DNA from: Bartonella vinsonii subsp. arupensis OK-94-513 | Lineage (GTDB): Bacteria > Pseudomonadota > Alphaproteobacteria > Rhizobiales > Rhizobiaceae | Assembly (NCBI RefSeq): GCF_000278235.1 | Contig: NZ_JH725038.1 | Location: 18,299-82,298, forward strand | Length of the DNA: 64,000 bases | Direction of reading: 5' to 3' | Shown here: positions 1 to 10,475 of the stretch, piece after piece | Layout of the letters: every line of letters starts with the position of its first letter | Position numbering within the stretch: the first letter of the stretch is position 1 | Notes under the pieces: model-generated | Database searches by the model: none | Seen by the model: only the letters and a program-made list of their open reading frames with translations | Told to the model about the DNA's origin: nothing | Program-made: the position numbers and the translations under genes

Positions 1-105
1 AATGATTTGAGATGAGAGAATCTTACAATATTCGGGGGTATGATACAAGTTGAAAAAGGATGATTTATCTTTATAAATCAATGTGTTGCCATATTGATGA
101 AATCC

Positions 106-1152
106 TCATAGTCGTCGAAGTGCGACATATTCAACTAAATGGTCTTTTCCTTTACGTAGAATGAGATTAGACCGTGGTCGTGTTGGCAATATATTTTCTT
201 GTAAATTTTTCAAATTAATGGTTTGCCAAAGGTCTTCAGCAATTTTTAAAGCTTCTTTTTCGGTAAGGTGTGCATACCGATGAAAGTAGGATTCAGGATT
301 TTGAAAAGTTGTTTTGCGCAAACGTTTGAAACGTTCCAAGTACCAGTGACGAATGACTTCTGTTTCGGCATCTACATAGATTGAAAAATCAAAAAAGTCT
401 GAAACGAAAGGAATAATTTTTCCATCTTTAGGAAGATCACTGACCTGTAACACATTAATTCCTTCAACAATTAAAATATCGGGACGATCAATGATAATTG
501 TTTGATTTTCTAGAACATCATAAGTCATATGCGAGTAAAGTGGAGCACGAACATTACCAATACCAGCTTTTATAGCAGAAAGAAAGCAGAGTAATTTTTT
601 AATGTCATAAGAATCAGGAAATCCTTTACGATTCATACGGTTTTTTTGCTGTAAAACAGCGTTGGGATAAAGAAAACCATCTGTTGTAATCAAATCAACT
701 TTAAGACTAGATGTCCAACGTTTCAAAAGTTCTTGAAGAATGCGAGCGGTAGTTGATTTTCCTACCGCAACAGAGCCAGCAATTCCAATGATAAAAGGCG
801 TTTTTTTTGTTCCTTTTTGATGTAAAAATTGTTGACGTTTATGAAAAAGTTGCTGTACTGCTTCAACATGGCATGATAGCAGACGTGATAAGGAAAGATA
901 AATACGTTGTACCTCTTCAAGGTCAATGGGATCATCGATTGAGCGCAAACGTTTAATTTCATCAAAAGTTAAGGTCAGCGGTGTGTCTGCACGAAATTGT
1001 GACCACTCTTGTGCAGTAAAGACACGGTAGGGTGAATATCGATCAGAAATGGATTTGACCAAGTTATTTTCTTGATCAATTTTTTGGAGAAGCGTATCAA
1101 TCATTTGTGTTGGTCGAAAATTCTTTTGCTGTAGTAATTGATTAAGAGACAA
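106..1152 (-). CDS. coaA: Pantothenate kinase (type I, CoaA)
   Basis: Phosphorylates pantothenate with ATP, the first step of coenzyme A synthesis in the cytosol. The P-loop [12 protein letters not shown] lies near residues 123-134, followed by the family's TTDGF and YPN stretch and the VEGINVL motif. The longest frame (348 aa) starts at TTG (1150-1152). An ATG at 1102-1104 would give 332 aa, closer to the usual 310-330, but neither start has a clear Shine-Dalgarno sequence, so the start is uncertain. In many rhizobia coaA follows hisF-hisE; no his genes are present here. An asparaginase gene lies 75 nt upstream on the same strand and may be cotranscribed. Confidence 0.93.
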   Translation of the reverse strand: MSLNQLLQQKNFRPTQMIDTLLQKIDQENNLVKSISDRYSPYRVFTAQEWSQFRADTPLTLTFDEIKRLRSIDDPIDLEEVQRIYLSLSRLLSCHVEAVQQLFHKRQQFLHQKGTKKTPFIIGIAGSVAVGKSTTARILQELLKRWTSSLKVDLITTDGFLYPNAVLQQKNRMNRKGFPDSYDIKKLLCFLSAIKAGIGNVRAPLYSHMTYDVLENQTIIIDRPDILIVEGINVLQVSDLPKDGKIIPFVSDFFDFSIYVDAETEVIRHWYLERFKRLRKTTFQNPESYFHRYAHLTEKEALKIAEDLWQTINLKNLQENILPTRPRSNLILRKGKDHLVEYVALRRL

Positions 1153-1227
1153 ACAGGTAGGCTATTTCGTATTCAAATGCGCTTTATTATGCATGTTCTC
1201 TTCTTTAAAGTAACAGATAGTCTTTTG

Positions 1228-2220
1228 TTAGCTTATAGTCCAGTCATTCCATTGTGCATTGATTTGTGCCAATGAGTACCCTTGTGCCAAAAAAGCCCAC
1301 AAAAGTAAGCGTGCTTTTACTGCTGATAAATAACCAGACATAAGGGCACCAGAAGCAATCATATCAACTTCTGAACCTTTATAGCCATAAGTTTTGCGGG
1401 TTGTTGAGCCAGTGCAGGTACGGCTAGCGATAATGATTGGCATTTTTTGTGTATATTGTCGTATGATGTCTGCTTCTTCAAAACTGCAATGTCCTGATCC
1501 AAAACCAGCAACGACAAGTCCAGCATAATGCCCACTTTCAAGGCAGAATTTCATTAATTGTGTGTCAGAGGATAAAGAGGAGTATAAGAGTGCAATTTGA
1601 TGATCATAGTTTTGGGGAAGATCAAATGTTGTCGGAAAAAATTTTTGGTCATTAAAATAAAGCAGTTTTCCTTCTAAAATAGTGCCTAAAATACCAACGA
1701 GGCCTGACTGAAATGTCTCAATTTTGACGGTATGGCTTTTTTGGACCCAATAAGGTGAATGAATGGTATCATTGATGACAACGAGAACGCCTCTGTTTCG
1801 ACTTTGTGGATGAGCAGCAACGCGGGTTGCTGCTAAAATATTCGCTGGTCCATCAGCACCTGCTTCACAAGGTATACGCATAGCACCCGTTATAACGAGT
1901 GGTTCCGCTTTATCCCAATAAAGGGAAAGAAAAAAAGCAGTTTCTTCCAGTGTATCAGTACCTTGGGTTAAAACAATACCTTCTGCACCAGCTTTTATTT
2001 GTTGTGTTGCCCACTCTATGATTTCAAAAAGAATCTTAAAAGATAAAGATCCACTAGGCAATTGTGTTAATGTTTGCGCTTGAATATGAGCAACTTTATT
2101 TAAGTCAGGAACACTTTTGATGAGAATATCTGAGGTTAATATTGGTTGCATTTGGCCAAAATTGTCAGCCGCCATTGCAATTGTTCCTCCCAATGTTCCT
2201 ATGGCTATTTTTTTCATCAT
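1228..2220 (-). CDS. L-asparaginase (bacterial type I/II family)
   Basis: Hydrolyses L-asparagine to aspartate and ammonia. Both signature segments are visible: GTLGGTIAM near residues 8-16 with nucleophile Thr13, and the TQGTDT segment at 85-90 with Thr88-Asp89. Lys161 in the VQKSHT stretch fits the conserved catalytic lysine. At 330 aa it has the usual length. No convincing signal peptide is present, which suggests a cytoplasmic enzyme. The start is ATG at 2220, preceded by AGAGGAAAA. A second ATG follows immediately, so the true start could be one codon later. Confidence 0.9.
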   Translation of the reverse strand: MMKKIAIGTLGGTIAMAADNFGQMQPILTSDILIKSVPDLNKVAHIQAQTLTQLPSGSLSFKILFEIIEWATQQIKAGAEGIVLTQGTDTLEETAFFLSLYWDKAEPLVITGAMRIPCEAGADGPANILAATRVAAHPQSRNRGVLVVINDTIHSPYWVQKSHTVKIETFQSGLVGILGTILEGKLLYFNDQKFFPTTFDLPQNYDHQIALLYSSLSSDTQLMKFCLESGHYAGLVVAGFGSGHCSFEEADIIRQYTQKMPIIIASRTCTGSTTRKTYGYKGSEVDMIASGALMSGYLSAVKARLLLWAFLAQGYSLAQINAQWNDWTIS

Positions 2221-2425
2221 TTTTCCTCTAAAAGACGCAAACTATTTACAAAAACTATTTAGCAACAATTTGCATTGATAACAATGATATCATTTTTTTA
2301 TTTCAATAAATTGAATTGTGCTGAATCATTGTGTTTTGCAGTGTATGTTCTTAAATAAAGGCAATAGTGATTTGATTTTACATTTGATGAAAAGAAATCA
2401 ATATTAAGAATAGAGGTTAATATTA

Positions 2426-3019
2426 ATGAGTTTCCTTATGGAAGAACATAAACCAGACGTAATGTATGGTACGACTATTATTACTGTACGAAAAGATGGA
2501 AAAGTTGTGATGGCTGGTGATGGACAGGTTTCACTTGGGCAGACGATTATGAAAGGCAATGCACGCAAAGTTCGTCGTATTGGAAAGGGTGGAGCAGTTA
2601 TTGCTGGTTTTGCAGGTGCTACAGCGGATGCTTTCACTTTATTGGAAAGATTGGAAACGAAGCTTGAGCAATATCCTGATCAGCTTATGCGTGCATGTGT
2701 AGAACTTGCAAAAGATTGGCGAACAGACCGCTATTTGCGTCGTCTCGAAGCAATGATGCTGGTAGCTGATAAGAAAATAACTTTAGCTTTAACAGGGCTG
2801 GGCGATGTTTTAGAGCCAGAAGATGGCGTTATGGCAATTGGTTCTGGAGGCAATTTTGCTCTTTCAGCTGCTCGAGTACTCATGGATATGGACTTGGATG
2901 CAGAAACCATTGCTCGTAAAGCTATGGATATTGCTGCTAAAATTTGTGTTTACACCAATGATCATTTTACGATTGAAACATTGGATACAGAATTATCATC
3001 TTTAGAGAAAGCTATTTGA
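2426..3019 (+). CDS. hslV: ATP-dependent protease proteolytic subunit HslV
   Basis: Peptidase subunit of the HslUV (ClpQY) protease, a double hexameric ring of Ntn-hydrolase fold in the cytosol. Cleavage after Gly15 would expose Thr16 (MYG|TTII), the N-terminal nucleophile. The family segments [11 protein letters not shown] and [12 protein letters not shown] follow. Length is 197 aa. Met5 is an alternative start; it does not change the mature enzyme. The stop codon abuts the hslU start (TGAATG), so the two subunits are translationally linked. I saw no clear RpoH-type promoter in the 205-nt upstream gap. Confidence 0.97.
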   Translation: MSFLMEEHKPDVMYGTTIITVRKDGKVVMAGDGQVSLGQTIMKGNARKVRRIGKGGAVIAGFAGATADAFTLLERLETKLEQYPDQLMRACVELAKDWRTDRYLRRLEAMMLVADKKITLALTGLGDVLEPEDGVMAIGSGGNFALSAARVLMDMDLDAETIARKAMDIAAKICVYTNDHFTIETLDTELSSLEKAI

Positions 3020-4330
3020 ATGTGTGTTGTATTTTCCCCTCGTGAGACTGTTTCTGAACTTGATCGTTTTATTATTGGCCAAGATGATGCCAAACGTTCT
3101 GTTGCTATTGCATTGCGTAATCGGTGGCGTAGACAGCAGCTTGATGGTCCTATGCGTGAAGAGGTTATGCCAAAAAATATTTTGATGATAGGGCCAACAG
3201 GTGTTGGTAAAACAGGTATAGCGCGTCGATTAGCAAAACTTTCTGGAGCGCCTTTTGTTAAAGTAGAAGCGACTAAATTTACTGAAGTTGGTTATGTAGG
3301 ACGTGATGTTGAGCAAATTATTCGCGACCTTGTTGAGATTGCCATTTCTCTTGTGCGTGAAAAAAAACGAGAGGAAGTCAAAGTAAAGGCGCACGTTAAT
3401 GCTGAAGAGCGCGTTTTAGATGCTCTTGTTGGGAAAACAGCAAGTCCCGCTACCCGTGATAGTTTTCGCAAAAAATTGCGTGAAGGTGAATTAGATGAGA
3501 AAGAGATTGAAATTGAAGTAGCTGATAATAACAGCAATAGCGCTTCGACTTTTGATATTCCGGGGATTCCAGGTGCGCAAATGGGAATAATGAATTTGTC
3601 AGATATTTTTGGCAAAATGGGAGGGCGTACAAAGGTCCGCAAAACGACAGTAAAAGATGCTTTTAAACCCCTCATGGATGATGAATCTGAAAAGCTTCTT
3701 GATCAAGATCAAATTATACAAGAAGCACTCCGTGTTACTGAAAATGATGGAATTGTTTTTATCGATGAGATTGATAAAATAGCAACCAGAGATGGTGGAG
3801 CAAGTGCTGCCATTTCGCGTGAAGGTGTTCAACGGGACCTTTTGCCTCTGGTGGAGGGAACAACAATTGCTACAAAGTATGGTCAAGTCAAAACAGATCA
3901 TATTCTTTTTATTGCATCAGGCGCATTTCATGTTTCTAAGCCATCTGATTTATTGCCAGAACTTCAAGGGCGTTTGCCCATTCGGGTGGAGTTAAATGCT
4001 CTCACAAGGGAAGATTTACGACGTATTTTAACCGAACCTGAAGCCAGTCTGATTAAGCAATATATTGCTTTAATGGCAACGGAAGAGGTTCACTTAGAAA
4101 TTACCGATGATGCGATTGATGCTTTAGCCGATATTGCTGTAGATTTAAATGCTAGGATTGAAAATATCGGGGCTCGTCGTTTGCAAACAGTGATGGAACG
4201 CGTTTTGGATGAGATTTCCTTTACAGCGCCTGATAAAGCTGGAACATCCTTTAAAGTTGACGCCGCTTATGTGAGAAAATCTATAGGTGAGCTTGCGGCT
4301 GATATTGATCTTTCACGCTTCATTCTTTAG
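3020..4330 (+). CDS. hslU: ATP-dependent protease ATPase subunit HslU
   Basis: AAA+ unfoldase that feeds substrates to HslV. Walker A GPTGVGKT is at residues 58-65 and Walker B IVFIDEID is near residue 246. The I domain lies between them. The C-terminus ends in LSRFIL, the tail that docks into HslV pockets in this family. At 436 aa it is full length. It starts directly at the hslV stop. The downstream methyltransferase gene is convergent, only about 20 nt away. Confidence 0.97.
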   Translation: MCVVFSPRETVSELDRFIIGQDDAKRSVAIALRNRWRRQQLDGPMREEVMPKNILMIGPTGVGKTGIARRLAKLSGAPFVKVEATKFTEVGYVGRDVEQIIRDLVEIAISLVREKKREEVKVKAHVNAEERVLDALVGKTASPATRDSFRKKLREGELDEKEIEIEVADNNSNSASTFDIPGIPGAQMGIMNLSDIFGKMGGRTKVRKTTVKDAFKPLMDDESEKLLDQDQIIQEALRVTENDGIVFIDEIDKIATRDGGASAAISREGVQRDLLPLVEGTTIATKYGQVKTDHILFIASGAFHVSKPSDLLPELQGRLPIRVELNALTREDLRRILTEPEASLIKQYIALMATEEVHLEITDDAIDALADIAVDLNARIENIGARRLQTVMERVLDEISFTAPDKAGTSFKVDAAYVRKSIGELAADIDLSRFIL

Positions 4331-4349
4331 AGAGATTGCTTGTTTTTAT

Positions 4350-5348
4350 CTAGCGGCGTGCTTCGATAACTTTGAACCCATGGGCTTCTTCATGTATCAA
4401 TACTGTGCGAAAAATGTCTTTTAACAATGTCTCATAAGGCAGGTGGCGATTAGCAACAAGAAGAAGATTGCCGCCTGGCTTTAGATATTTTGCAGCCTTT
4501 ATAATAAAATTCTGTCCTAATGAAATATCTGTTGTTTGCTGCGTGTGAAATGGTGGATTTGAAATGATGGTATCATACAGATCTGTGATTGGTTCATGTA
4601 CGAGATCATGCCAATAAAAATGAATCGGACAAGAAGCTGTTTTGTGTTTAAGGTGTTCTTTGGCTGCTTTCAAAGCGTTGTAGTCGGCCTCATAAAGGTC
4701 AAGTGTTGTTAGTTTTTCACTTTGTTCAAGAGCTTCGTAAGAAAGAAAACCCCAACCAGCACCAAAATCAGCAGTTTTTCCGCAAATAATTGTGCGCATA
4801 TGGAAAGCAAGAGCGGCAGATCCCGGATCAATACGACCGTGCGAAAACATGCCAGAAGTGGTCTGAAATTTATTTTCAAAAGTAAGCGGTGGTGAGCGCA
4901 ATTGCTCAATATTCTGTTTCTCTATTTTTTGTGGAACTTGAAGCCAGAATACCAGCCCATGGTTTTTAGAAAATTTATCAGTAACGGGAACAAATGTTTT
5001 GATCCATTTCATCATTGAGGCAGCGCCAGCTGTTTTATTTCCACCGATAACAATCCATCCACCAGGTTTGACGCATTCTAATAAATCAAGAAAACAATTT
5101 TGGTTAAAACCACGATATTTGCTCAAACGTAAGAGTGCACCATCATAGGTGAAGGTCCTATCTATTTGAGGAGTGCAGTGAAACTGAGCATTGGAAAATT
5201 TTAAAAAATCCGGTCGCCAAGGCGTTATAACATTTAAATTTTTTGCCCATTCGAGGCTAGGGATTTCTGTTAAACCAAAACCCAACCAAGACTGATTGGG
5301 ATTGGGAAGAGGGAGGCTATGATTTTTAAAAGGTAAAAACAGTAACAC
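4350..5348 (-). CDS. Class I SAM-dependent methyltransferase, RsmC-like
   Basis: Probable 16S rRNA guanine-N2 methyltransferase of the RsmC/RlmG type. The C-terminal half holds the SAM-binding motif DFGAGWGFLSYEAL and the catalytic NPPFH motif. The N-terminal half has the degenerate methyltransferase-like domain of this family (CVKPGGWIVIGGNKTAG). The frame opens with ATG at 5396, but that codon lies inside a perfect hairpin that looks like the pnp terminator and has no Shine-Dalgarno sequence. GTG at 5346-5348 follows AAAGAG at good spacing and keeps the conserved sequence, so I prefer it (332 aa). The exact rRNA target cannot be read from sequence. Confidence 0.82.
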   Translation of the reverse strand: MLLFLPFKNHSLPLPNPNQSWLGFGLTEIPSLEWAKNLNVITPWRPDFLKFSNAQFHCTPQIDRTFTYDGALLRLSKYRGFNQNCFLDLLECVKPGGWIVIGGNKTAGAASMMKWIKTFVPVTDKFSKNHGLVFWLQVPQKIEKQNIEQLRSPPLTFENKFQTTSGMFSHGRIDPGSAALAFHMRTIICGKTADFGAGWGFLSYEALEQSEKLTTLDLYEADYNALKAAKEHLKHKTASCPIHFYWHDLVHEPITDLYDTIISNPPFHTQQTTDISLGQNFIIKAAKYLKPGGNLLLVANRHLPYETLLKDIFRTVLIHEEAHGFKVIEARR

Positions 5349-5365
5349 ATATGGCTCTTTCAAAG

Positions 5366-5396
5366 AAAAAATGCCATTCTGATATAAGAATGGCAT
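5366..5396 (-). terminator. Rho-independent terminator after pnp
   Basis: A 10-bp perfect inverted repeat (5371-5380 and 5387-5396) with a 6-nt loop is followed on the minus strand by a T-run at 5366-5370. It sits 25 nt past the pnp stop. It also overlaps the ATG opening the next reading frame. Confidence 0.75.
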
Positions 5397-5420
5397 CTTA
5401 TTTTATGATAAGAAGGCAGA

Positions 5421-7556
5421 TCATCCTTCTTTTACTGGCTTATCACTTGTAATTTCTTTACCGGTTTGTTGATCGATGATTTTCATTGATAACCGAACCT
5501 TGCCACGTTCATCAAAGCCCATTAATTTAACCCAAACTTTATCACCCTCTTTAACAACGTCTGTTGTTTTTGTGACGCGTTCTGATGCGAGTTGAGAGAT
5601 GTGAACGAGTCCATCACGTGAGCCAAAGAAATTTACAAAAGCACCGAATTCTGCCGTTTTTACAACCGTTCCTTGGTAGATAGCACCAACTTCAGGTTCA
5701 TCAACAATAGAATGGATCCAACGTTTTGCTGCTTCAATGGTTTTAGCATCGGCAGAAGCAATTTTAATTGTCCCATCATCTTCGATATTGATTTTTGCTC
5801 CAGTTTGTTCAACGATTTCTCGAATAACTTTACCGCCAGAGCCTATAACATCCCGAATTTTATCAACAGGAATGTTCATAACTTCGATGCGTGGAGAAAA
5901 TTCACTGAGTTCTGCACGCGCACTGGTTAAAGCTTTAGCCATTTCGTTCAGGATATGGATTCGTCCCTCTTTGGCTTGATCAAGTGCGATTTTCATAATT
6001 TCTTCGGTAATACCATCAATTTTGATATCCATTTGTAAAGCAGTAATACCATTTTCTGTTCCTGCTACTTTAAAATCCATATCTCCAAGATGATCTTCAT
6101 CTCCTAAAATATCGGAAAGGACAGCAAAGCGTTCACCTTCTTTAATCAAGCCCATAGCAATACCTGCAACAGGGCGTGCCAGAGGAACGCCAGCATCCAT
6201 GAGAGCGAGTGAAGTTCCGCAAACAGTTGCCATGGAAGATGATCCATTGGATTCAGTAATTTCTGAAACAGCACGAATGGTATAGGGGAAGGATTCTTTA
6301 GTTGGCAACATAGGATGAAGAGCGCGCCATGCTAATTTGCCATGTCCAATTTCGCGACGACCAGGAGAACCAAGACGTCCTGTTTCACCTACTGAAAATG
6401 GTGGAAAATTGTAATGAAGGAGAAATGTTTCTTTATACATACCAGTTAAGGAGTCAACATATTGTTCATCTTCACCAGTTCCTAGTGTTGCAACGACAAT
6501 TGCTTGTGTTTCTCCACGCGTAAAGAGTGCTGATCCATGTGTACGGGGTAAAATACTCACTTCTGATTGAATGGGGCGTACTGTCGAAAGATTGCGCCCA
6601 TCAATGCGCTTTTCCGTGTCAAGAATGTTCCAGCGCACAATTTTTGCTTGCAATTGTTTGAAAACGGTTGCAATTTGATCTGTACTAAATTTACAATCCT
6701 CGTCCTCTTCTGGCATAAATTTGTTGATGACTTCTGTTTTTAGGGCGTCAATTGCAGCATAGCGTTCTTGTTTATCTGTAATAGTATAAGCCTTTCGTAT
6801 ATCCTGTTCAGCCATTTCCAGCATGGCTTTTTCAAGATCAGAAAGATCTTCGGGAACAAAGTCGCGTGGGTCTTTTGCAGCAACTTCGGCGAGCTTGATG
6901 ATAGCATCAAGAACAGGTTGAAGGCCTTTGTGCCCAAACATAACGGCACCCAACATGATGTCTTCTGGCAATTCGTGTGCTTCTGATTCAACCATCAACA
7001 CAGCGCTTTCTGTTCCTGCTACAACAAGATCAAGTTTTGATTCTGGCATTTCATCTATATGAGGATTGAGAACATATTGTCCGTTACAATATCCGACACG
7101 TGCACCAGCAATGGGGCCCATGAAAGGAACACCTGATAAGGTTAATGCGGCAGAAGATGCAATCATCGCAAGGATATCGGGATTATTCTCGAGATCATGT
7201 TGTATAACGGAAACAATGACTTGTGTATCATTTTTATATCCATCGGCGAAGAGGGGGCGAATTGGACGATCAATCAAGCGTGAAACTAAAGTTTCATTTT
7301 CAGTTGGTCGGCTTTCACGTTTCAAATAACCACCGGGGATTCTACCAACGGCATACGATTTTTCTTGATAATTAACTGTAAGTGGAAAAAAGTCTTGATC
7401 CGGTTTTGGAGTTTTTGCTGATACAACGGTTGCTAAGACAATAGTTTCTCCGTAGGTAGCAATTACTGCACCATCAGCTTGACGCGCTATTTTCCCTGTT
7501 TCGATGGTGAGTGGCCGCCCAGCCCATTCAATTTCTATCTTGTGCGTTTTGAACAT
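5421..7556 (-). CDS. pnp: Polyribonucleotide nucleotidyltransferase (PNPase)
   Basis: Phosphate-dependent 3'-5' exoribonuclease that degrades mRNA and helps process stable RNA. Two RNase PH-like domains are visible: the first with [20 protein letters not shown], the second with [15 protein letters not shown] and the [10 protein letters not shown] segment that carries the catalytic Asp. An all-helical linker lies between them. A KH domain ([11 protein letters not shown], about residues 555-615) and an S1 domain (about 622-690) follow. At 711 aa it is full length. It lies downstream of rpsO on the same strand, as in most Proteobacteria. Start ATG at 7556. Confidence 0.97.
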   Translation of the reverse strand: MFKTHKIEIEWAGRPLTIETGKIARQADGAVIATYGETIVLATVVSAKTPKPDQDFFPLTVNYQEKSYAVGRIPGGYLKRESRPTENETLVSRLIDRPIRPLFADGYKNDTQVIVSVIQHDLENNPDILAMIASSAALTLSGVPFMGPIAGARVGYCNGQYVLNPHIDEMPESKLDLVVAGTESAVLMVESEAHELPEDIMLGAVMFGHKGLQPVLDAIIKLAEVAAKDPRDFVPEDLSDLEKAMLEMAEQDIRKAYTITDKQERYAAIDALKTEVINKFMPEEDEDCKFSTDQIATVFKQLQAKIVRWNILDTEKRIDGRNLSTVRPIQSEVSILPRTHGSALFTRGETQAIVVATLGTGEDEQYVDSLTGMYKETFLLHYNFPPFSVGETGRLGSPGRREIGHGKLAWRALHPMLPTKESFPYTIRAVSEITESNGSSSMATVCGTSLALMDAGVPLARPVAGIAMGLIKEGERFAVLSDILGDEDHLGDMDFKVAGTENGITALQMDIKIDGITEEIMKIALDQAKEGRIHILNEMAKALTSARAELSEFSPRIEVMNIPVDKIRDVIGSGGKVIREIVEQTGAKINIEDDGTIKIASADAKTIEAAKRWIHSIVDEPEVGAIYQGTVVKTAEFGAFVNFFGSRDGLVHISQLASERVTKTTDVVKEGDKVWVKLMGFDERGKVRLSMKIIDQQTGKEITSDKPVKEG

Positions 7557-7681
7557 TTTTTATCCTTAATGATCAGTGTTCATATTTTCAAGTGCTCACA
7601 TTCTGTTTTTGCGGAGCATATTTAAAGTTATGGGCAGGATAACAAGACACTTCTGTCTGTTCGCGAGAAGAGAGAAGTAAA

Positions 7682-7697
7682 TCGCCTTTAAAGGCGA
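7682..7697 (-). other. Palindrome in the pnp leader
   Basis: A 16-bp perfect palindrome (TCGCCTTTAAAGGCGA) lies between the rpsO terminator and the pnp start. In RNA it would form a short hairpin. In E. coli the pnp leader holds an RNase III site used for autoregulation; whether this shorter element has such a role is unknown. Confidence 0.35.
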
Positions 7698-7770
7698 AAC
7701 AACGAGCAATTCTGCCTCATGATGATTATTTGTCAGTTTTTAAGTTTTTAACTAAAAGCAGCAAGCTGAA

Positions 7771-7808
7771 AAAAATGGGTGGTTTTAGAAAGACCACCCA
7801 CCCATTTT
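7771..7808 (-). terminator. Rho-independent terminator after rpsO
   Basis: On the minus strand, immediately after the rpsO stop, AAAAATGGGTGG pairs with CCACCCATTTTT and is followed by a T-run. An alternative pairing of the inner repeat is also possible. It probably attenuates transcription between rpsO and pnp. Confidence 0.85.
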
Positions 7809-7812
7809 TCTT

Positions 7813-8082
7813 TTAGCGGCGCAAACCTAACTTTCTGATAAGTGTCTGATAACGATTTTGGTCAATTCCTTTCAGATAATCAAGAAGACGACGACGTTGA
7901 GACACCATCTTCAAAAGACCACGACGAGAATGGTTATCCTTTTTATGAGATTTAAAATGGTTAGTTAAATTAGAAATACGTTCAGAAAGTACAGCGACCT
8001 GCACTTCTGGTGATCCTGTATCACCGACTTTATTTGCATATTCTGCGACAAGAGCTTGTTTACGTTCAGCTGTAATCGACAT
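7813..8082 (-). CDS. rpsO: 30S ribosomal protein S15
   Basis: Primary 16S rRNA-binding protein of the small subunit. The 89-aa length and the segments [22 protein letters not shown] and [12 protein letters not shown] are typical. Start ATG at 8082, preceded by GAAAGGATGATACG. It heads the rpsO-pnp pair, with a terminator between the two genes. Confidence 0.98.
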   Translation of the reverse strand: MSITAERKQALVAEYANKVGDTGSPEVQVAVLSERISNLTNHFKSHKKDNHSRRGLLKMVSQRRRLLDYLKGIDQNRYQTLIRKLGLRR

Positions 8083-8399
8083 CGTATCATCCTTTCAAAA
8101 AACAAAGAAACAAAAGTCACCCACAGCCAAGATGTCGTTCAGCAGGGGTCTGTGAAAAAACAAGAAGAGTTGAACTCTCACTTGCTTTAGCATTTATATA
8201 GGAAAGGAGGTTAAAATACTAGTCCTTAAAAGCATCTTGAAGACCTTCTTTAGAGAAAGGATTTTTTTTGAAATATTGATTTTAAGTAGGTTTTATGAGA
8301 ATTTTTTAAAGAATTATGCATCCTTTTGATACAAAGATGACGGCTTACGGAGAGAGTGTGTGGTAAGAAAAGCGATAAATATCGATTGGGAGGCAAAAG
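8083..8399. other. Divergent intergenic region rpsO / MFS exporter
   Basis: 317 nt between two divergent genes. It should hold the rpsO promoter and leader on the minus strand and the exporter promoter on the plus strand. The exporter start is preceded by GGGAGGCAAAAG. I see no gene or RNA element. Confidence 0.5.
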
Positions 8400-10028
8400 A
8401 TGCAGAGCATTTCAACATTAGAACTTTTTCGTAATTCGGTATTTCGAAATTTGTGGTCATCCACTCTCATTTCTAATTTAGGGGGGCTTATCCAAGCTGT
8501 AGGAGCAGGGTGGTTAATGGCGTTAATAAGTTCTTCGCACTCCATGGTTGGACTTGTTCAAAGCGCTACCACATTACCACTTGTGATATTTTCTCTGATG
8601 GCAGGGGCATTGGCTGACAATTTCAATCGGCGCCAAATTATGTTGTATGCCCAGATTATAATGATGGTTATATCAATGAGTTTGGCTATTTTATCCTATA
8701 TGGGCGTTTTAACACCTGGGCTTCTCTTATGCTTTACGTTTTTAATTGGGTGTGGAAGTGCCTTTTATAATCCTTCTTGGCAGGCAACAATAGGAGATAT
8801 TGTGAGCAGGGAAAATATTCCTGCTGCTGTTAGTTTAAACAGTGTTGGCTTTAATTTGATGCGTAGTGTAGGCCCTGCTATTGGTGGTGCTATTATTGCA
8901 ACTCTGGGGGCAGCCGCAGCTTTTTTATTTAATGCAATAAGTTACATTCCTTTAATTGGTGCTTTGTTTTTTTGGAAACCGAGCTATGAAAATAACAAAT
9001 TGCCACGAGAAAGGCTTTTAGGAGCTGTTTCAGATGGTTTGCGTTATGTTGCGATGTCACCCAATCTTTTAAGTATTATGGTCAGGGCATTTCTTTTTGG
9101 CATTGGGGCAATTTCGATTTTGGCTCTCTTACCAATTGTTGTGCATAAAATTCTTGGAGGAAGCGCTCTTCTTTATGGGACATTGCTTGGTTGTTTTGGT
9201 CTTGGAGCTATGACGGCTGGTATGATTAATGCATCTGTACGGCGTTTTTTTCGTTTAGAGACGATTATTGCAAGTTCATTTATTGGTTTTGCCTTTTCTT
9301 GCTTTTTTTTAGCAATGAGCCGTTCATTGATTGTAAGCCATATTGCTTTGTTTCCTGCAGGCTTATGTTGGGTTTTGGCGTTATCGCTATTTAATACATC
9401 TGTACAGCTTTCTACACCGCGTTGGGTTGTTGCACGTGCTTTAGCGCTTTATCAAACTGCATCTTATGGAGGGATGGCAATTGGAAGCGTAATTTGGGGT
9501 GTTTTAGCTGATGGTTATTCTCCTACTGTTGCGTTGAATGTGTGTTCTCTTTTCTTGGTTTTTGGAGCTCTTGCGGGGATAAAGTTTAGAATTCAGGAAA
9601 TTCCCCAAATAGATTTGGATCCGCTTGATCATTTCCGAGAACCAGAGCTTTTACTTGACTTAAAAGCACAAAGCGGTCCGATTATGATTATGATCGATTA
9701 TCAAATTCATGAAAATGATCTTGAAGAATTTCTCAAAGTGATGACACGTCGTCGCCATATTCGTTTACGTGATGGCGCTCGCCAATGGGTTCTCTTACGA
9801 GATCTTGAAAGACCTGAATATTGGACAGAAGTTTATCATATGCCAACATGGGTAGATTATCTACGCCATAATCACCGCCGCATAAAAGCAGACGCAGAGG
9901 TGAATAAGCTTCTGCGTCATTTAAATCGTGCACCTGACGGGATAAGAGTACACCGCATGATTGAGCGGCAAACAATACCACAAGCCAATGAGATGCTTTT
10001 AAAATCCTCTGCTGATCAAATACCTTAA
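8400..10028 (+). CDS. MFS transporter with C-terminal soluble domain (MFS_3 / EntS-like)
   Basis: Inner-membrane major facilitator of the family that includes the enterobactin exporter EntS. Residues 1-400 hold about 11-12 hydrophobic segments, with the loop signature ADNFNRRQIM between helices 2 and 3. About 120 C-terminal residues are soluble and resemble an antibiotic-biosynthesis-monooxygenase-like ferredoxin fold (IMIDYQIHENDLEEFLKVM, then WTEVYHMPTWVDYLRH). That two-part layout is known for this family. The substrate is unknown; no siderophore gene is nearby. At 542 aa it is intact. It stands alone between two minus-strand operons. Confidence 0.85.
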   Translation: MQSISTLELFRNSVFRNLWSSTLISNLGGLIQAVGAGWLMALISSSHSMVGLVQSATTLPLVIFSLMAGALADNFNRRQIMLYAQIIMMVISMSLAILSYMGVLTPGLLLCFTFLIGCGSAFYNPSWQATIGDIVSRENIPAAVSLNSVGFNLMRSVGPAIGGAIIATLGAAAAFLFNAISYIPLIGALFFWKPSYENNKLPRERLLGAVSDGLRYVAMSPNLLSIMVRAFLFGIGAISILALLPIVVHKILGGSALLYGTLLGCFGLGAMTAGMINASVRRFFRLETIIASSFIGFAFSCFFLAMSRSLIVSHIALFPAGLCWVLALSLFNTSVQLSTPRWVVARALALYQTASYGGMAIGSVIWGVLADGYSPTVALNVCSLFLVFGALAGIKFRIQEIPQIDLDPLDHFREPELLLDLKAQSGPIMIMIDYQIHENDLEEFLKVMTRRRHIRLRDGARQWVLLRDLERPEYWTEVYHMPTWVDYLRHNHRRIKADAEVNKLLRHLNRAPDGIRVHRMIERQTIPQANEMLLKSSADQIP

Positions 10029-10475
10029 AGATAAGAGGAGAGTTATACAGTTTTTTATAAACTGTTATAAATGCAATTTATTTTTATGGAATAAATTTGT
10101 TAGTATGAACAGAACAGAAGAAAAATGAGATATTTCAGTGAGCACTTTATGTTTGTTGATAAGTTGAGGATAGATTTCTGTTGAATAAACAGTCGGAAAT
10201 TATAGGTATTGTGCTTCATTTAAGCTAAAGCTTTTCTCATTCTACAATTTTTTTTTAACACTAAAGATATGCACGTATATCCAGTAATGATCAGAGATAA
10301 TTTAAAATAACAAAGACAAATTCTTGTGCTTTTATTTATACAAGAGAAGGTTGGATTTATGAATGCCTTACTAATTGAGGTTCTGATATGAATTATCATA
10401 AAAAGGTAAAGCAATGAAAAAACCTTCTTCTCTTTATTGATATAAAAAATATCTTTTTAAAGAGACTATTCTGAA
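10029..10475. other. AT-rich intergenic region after the MFS exporter
   Basis: 447 nt between convergent genes. A weak hairpin at 10047-10065 (acagttt and aaactgt) could end the exporter transcript but lacks a long T-run. A 64-codon minus-strand frame inside has no ribosome-binding site or family features and I do not call it. I see nothing else. Confidence 0.5.

Noticed and set aside
10220-10414. 64-codon minus-strand frame after the MFS gene
   Set aside because: AT-rich chance frame without start signals or similarity.
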